The translations under genes and the position numbers were made by a program. From contig CADAHD010000110.1 in the NCBI GenBank assembly GCA_902787595.1, positions 1-7,424 on the forward strand: DNA of 7,424 nt, written 5' to 3'. Below the pieces are notes generated by a model. The model was not told the DNA's origin. It searched no databases and saw only the letters and a list, made by a program, of their open reading frames with translations. This DNA is from an uncultured Lachnospiraceae bacterium (GTDB lineage Bacteria; Bacillota_A; Clostridia; Lachnospirales; Lachnospiraceae). Below, piece by piece: positions 5,391 to 7,424 of the stretch (position 1 is the first letter of the stretch; each line of letters starts with the position of its first letter).

Positions 5391-5491
5391 CATTGGTATT
5401 AAAGTCTATAATTTATTGGCCGGCGGACGGAAACTTTAATATACCTTGATCTTGTGGAAACGAGTGTTTTAAATTTGTTTTATGGTTTAAG

Positions 5492-5509
5492 CTAATGAAA
5501 ATGCATTAG
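5492..5509. repeat. small AT-rich inverted repeat downstream of the AraC gene
   Basis: CTAATG (5492-5497) and CATTAG (5504-5509) form a perfect six-pair stem with a six-base loop, about 50 bases past the AraC stop. Without a U-run on the minus-strand side it is at best a weak transcript end. Confidence 0.3.
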
Positions 5510-5559
5510 TTTGCGATTATACCCGGAAGCTTACAGAATACATTAAGAACAAATAGAAT

Positions 5560-6441
5560 TCATTTGGTTCTTCGGTAAGCTGACGGGGTGGCGCCCATTA
5601 CTTTAGTAAATGTCCTGTTAAAATAACTGATATTGTTGAATCCCACCAGGGAAGCGATATCGGTTATTTTTTTGTCTGTTGTGCTTAAGAGTTCGCAGGC
5701 TTTGATTATACGTATGCGGTTTAAATATTCAAAAGGCGTGGCGCCGGTATAGTCGTGAAAACTGTGGCAGTAGTAGCTTTCGCTGTAACCGGATATTTCC
5801 GATAACTGTTTAAGGCTTAAAGGTTCAGCGTAATGCATCTGCATATAGTCCATGCTCCTTAACAGATCTTTTGATAAGGCATTGTCACCGGTTGCAGAGT
5901 TTATCTTTGAAAGGTGCAGATTATACAGTTCCTGCCAGCATACAAACAAAAGTCCCTGAATGGTCAGCTCACAGGAAGTAACATCTTTCTTACGGTATCT
6001 TAAGATCTCCCGGATCACGGAGAGCAGTTTCTTATTTTTGTTTTCTCCGGACATTGCGGTATAGATGCATTCCGGTCTGTGTAAACCGAGGCCTTCAAAA
6101 TACGGACTTGAAGCGGACGGAAAGCAGCGTTCCATGGGCTCTGTGGAGAATACGATCGCAGAGTATTTTATGAGCTTTCTGTCACCTTCACATCGAACCG
6201 CGTTATGCAGCATACCGGGCGGGATAAATACCGCGTCACCTTCTTTGAGTCTATAGTGACCGGTTTCAACATAAAAATCAACTTTCCCTTTTTCCATTAT
6301 GAAGAATTCAGCCTCCGGATGACAATGAAGATACAGGGCATTATTAAGATCTGGCTTTATTATCGTATGATGCAGGGAGAAAGGGCTGGAGCCGGTTTTA
6401 TGTATGATGTTTTCAGTATGTGATGGAATCCTGTTTCTCAT
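5560..6441 (-). CDS. AraC-family transcriptional regulator with cupin sensor domain
   Basis: From the ATG at 6441 the product has 293 residues, a normal length for the family. The N-terminal part (about 35-84) is a cupin: LHCHPEAEFFIMEKG, then LKEGDAVFIPPGMLHNA, the beta-barrel in which such regulators bind small sugars. The C-terminal 100 residues (194-293) hold the two helix-turn-helix units of AraC, with LSLKQLSEISGYSESYYCHSF and ITDIASLVGFNNISYFNRTF, and the family ending GATPSAYRR. The gene is divergent from a GH31 glycosidase, so it is probably the sugar-responsive activator of that operon. Start choice is uncertain: neither the ATG at 6441 nor the one at 6450 has a good ribosome site, and an upstream TTG at 6519 would add a hydrophobic, unlikely N-terminus overlapping the promoter region. 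Confidence 0.9.
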   Translation of the reverse strand: MRNRIPSHTENIIHKTGSSPFSLHHTIIKPDLNNALYLHCHPEAEFFIMEKGKVDFYVETGHYRLKEGDAVFIPPGMLHNAVRCEGDRKLIKYSAIVFSTEPMERCFPSASSPYFEGLGLHRPECIYTAMSGENKNKKLLSVIREILRYRKKDVTSCELTIQGLLFVCWQELYNLHLSKINSATGDNALSKDLLRSMDYMQMHYAEPLSLKQLSEISGYSESYYCHSFHDYTGATPFEYLNRIRIIKACELLSTTDKKITDIASLVGFNNISYFNRTFTKVMGATPSAYRRTK

Positions 6442-6483
6442 AGTTATCATGATACAGAAAAAAGCAAAATAGTGCAAGCTGAT

Positions 6484-6513
6484 AACATAAATATTCAAGT
6501 TTTTGCGATGCAA
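6484..6513 (-). promoter_or_regulatory. sigma-A promoter candidate for the AraC regulator
   Basis: On the minus strand TTGCAT (6513-6508) and TATGTT (6489-6484) are 18 bases apart, each matching four of six consensus bases. The -35 lies inside the palindrome at 6503-6513, which would allow autoregulation. Confidence 0.3.
6503..6513. promoter_or_regulatory. palindrome between divergent promoters, operator candidate
   Basis: TTGCGATGCAA has perfect TTGC/GCAA arms around GAT. It overlaps the AraC -35 candidate and ends six bases before the TATAAT of the GH31 gene. AraC proteins usually bind direct half-sites, so a different regulator or chance is possible. Confidence 0.3.
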
Positions 6514-6519
6514 CAACAA

Positions 6520-6525
6520 TATAAT
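6520..6525 (+). promoter_or_regulatory. -10 of the GH31 gene, -35 poor
   Basis: A perfect TATAAT lies 32 bases before the ATG. No TTGACA-like hexamer sits at 16-18 bases upstream (AAGTTT at 17), which is typical of promoters that need an activator such as the divergent AraC protein. Confidence 0.5.
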
Positions 6526-6557
6526 GTTACCAAAAGTATCCCGGAAGGAGAAAACTT

Positions 6558-7424
6558 ATGAGCATCACTATAGAAAAAGACCGTATCATATTTGAAAGAC
6601 GTGATGAACTGACTGTATTTGAACCATACGGACCGGACTGTATCCGCTGCCGTTCCACGAAAAACAGCAGACTGTCGGATGAGAACTGGACGCTTCTGCC
6701 GGCAAAGGAAGGAGCATGTTTCTCCATAGAGGGTGATGAAAAGAAAGCAGTCCTTAAAAACGGACACATGTCTGTAAGTGTCGATGCAGGCACACCCTGG
6801 TACGGCGGGATAATAACCTTTTACCGCGATGATGTTCCCATACTTAAAACAAAGTATGAAGGTGATTATACCTGCAGGAATATCCATACTGAAGGAGATA
6901 ACTATCAGGTTAAAGTCATATTTGAATCCAATCCGGGAGAGCATTTCTACGGACTGGGCCAGGAGCAGGAGGATTTCTTCGACAGGCAGGGCAGCAGCTG
7001 TAACCTGCTGCATTACAATACCAAGTCTGCAGTGCCTGTTGTATATTCTTCTTTAGGTTATGGTTTCTTCTGGAACAATCCCGCGCCGGGAAGATGTGAG
7101 ACCACAAAGAATCATATCATGTGGGTGGCAGACAGTGCCTATCAGGCGGACTATCTGGTATATGCCGGAGAAACGCCTGCGGATGTAATGAAGATATACT
7201 GTGAGCTTACGGGCTATGCACCTGAGTTCCCTGAATGGGCAGCAGGCTTCTGGCAGAGCAGGCTGCGTTATGAATGCCAGGAAGATGTACTTAACGTGGC
7301 AAGGGAATATAAGAAGAGAGGAGTTCCCCTGGCTGCCATAGTTATAGATTATTTCCACTGGACTGAGCAGGGCGAGTGGAAATTTGATCCGAAGTACTGG
7401 CCTGATCCGGAAGGAATGTGCAGG
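6558..7424 (+). CDS. glycoside hydrolase family 31 enzyme, N-terminal 289 residues (cut by window edge)
   Basis: A good ribosome site (GGAAGGAG, 6543-6550) precedes the ATG, and the frame is open to the last base. Residues about 1-215 form the beta-sandwich N-terminal domain of GH31, with HFYGLGQ (129-135) and GYGFFWNNP (167-175). From about 229 the catalytic barrel begins with GFWQSRLRY, then VAREYKKRGVPL, IVIDYFHW with Asp264 and WKFDPKYWPDP (274-284), all characteristic of the family. GH31 enzymes cleave alpha-glycosidic bonds with retention. This sequence recalls the alpha-xylosidase/alpha-glucosidase groups, but the catalytic Asp pair lies beyond the window, so the substrate is open. There is no signal peptide, so it should act inside the cell on imported oligosaccharides. 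It is probably the first gene of an operon controlled by the divergent AraC regulator. Confidence 0.92.
   Translation, partial: MSITIEKDRIIFERRDELTVFEPYGPDCIRCRSTKNSRLSDENWTLLPAKEGACFSIEGDEKKAVLKNGHMSVSVDAGTPWYGGIITFYRDDVPILKTKYEGDYTCRNIHTEGDNYQVKVIFESNPGEHFYGLGQEQEDFFDRQGSSCNLLHYNTKSAVPVVYSSLGYGFFWNNPAPGRCETTKNHIMWVADSAYQADYLVYAGETPADVMKIYCELTGYAPEFPEWAAGFWQSRLRYECQEDVLNVAREYKKRGVPLAAIVIDYFHWTEQGEWKFDPKYWPDPEGMCR

Larger units (their letters stand above)
5327..5559. other. 233-base spacer between two minus-strand genes
   Basis: No supported gene lies here. It holds the leader and a -10 candidate of the zinc-ribbon gene, a GC-rich patch (GGCCGGCGGACGG, 5419-5431), an AT-rich hairpin at 5492-5509, and isolated TATAAT hexamers on the plus strand (5407-5412) and minus strand (5521-5516) with no -35. 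I found no terminator with a proper U-tract for the AraC gene. Confidence 0.5.

Noticed and set aside
6495..7013. A 172-codon minus-strand frame over the start of the GH31 gene
   Set aside because: It opposes a clear GH31 reading frame, overlaps the control region and encodes no known motif.

Overview
The window looks like a fragment of a Clostridia genome, most likely Lachnospiraceae from a gut or rumen community, with a foreign, probably artefactual stretch at its left end. The basis is indirect: strong AGGAGG-type ribosome sites, sigma-A/extended -10 promoters, moderate GC, an Rpn-like PD-(D/E)XK 'transposase' of the type abundant in this family, an AraC regulator divergent from a GH31 glycosidase, and a possible sigma-28 promoter. 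No rRNA, tRNA, CRISPR array, insertion sequence or phage module was found. The annotation rests on reading motifs by eye, without database searches.

Left end (1-339): the first ~180 bases are clearly GC-richer than the rest and hold two internal fragments of unrelated housekeeping genes in opposite orientations, gyrase A on the minus strand and MutY adenine glycosylase on the plus strand. They are fused to the acidic C-terminal tail of an unrecognised ORF. The continuous reading frame across this stretch is best treated as a chimera, not a gene.

Left half (340-2400): an extended -10 promoter drives an intact Rpn-like nuclease gene (440-1294). It carries an in-frame internal start with a perfect AAGGAGG, positioned to make a 66-residue C-terminal protein, as reported for intragenic antitoxins of E. 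coli rpn genes. A terminator follows. Next is an unrecognised 217-residue cytoplasmic protein (1505-2158) behind a sigma-28-like promoter, then a spacer with three GGTTAAG repeats and a strong terminator.

Centre (2401-5559): a monocistronic 810-residue membrane protein has seven predicted membrane segments and a C-terminal extracytoplasmic S41 protease domain of the Ser/His (tricorn/IRBP-like) kind. A 14-codon micro-ORF follows, then a short minus-strand zinc-ribbon protein whose best start and ribosome site are out of frame with its body, and a gene-poor spacer.

Right end (5560-7424): an AraC-family regulator with a cupin sensor domain is divergent from the first 289 codons of a GH31 glycoside hydrolase cut off by the window edge. 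The ~116-base spacer holds back-to-back promoter candidates and an 11-base palindrome next to both. This is the usual layout of a local sugar-utilisation switch: the regulator senses a saccharide and controls the glycosidase operon. No clearly novel multi-gene system is visible; the best leads are the possible Rpn internal antitoxin, the 7-TM S41 architecture and the frameshifted zinc-ribbon gene.
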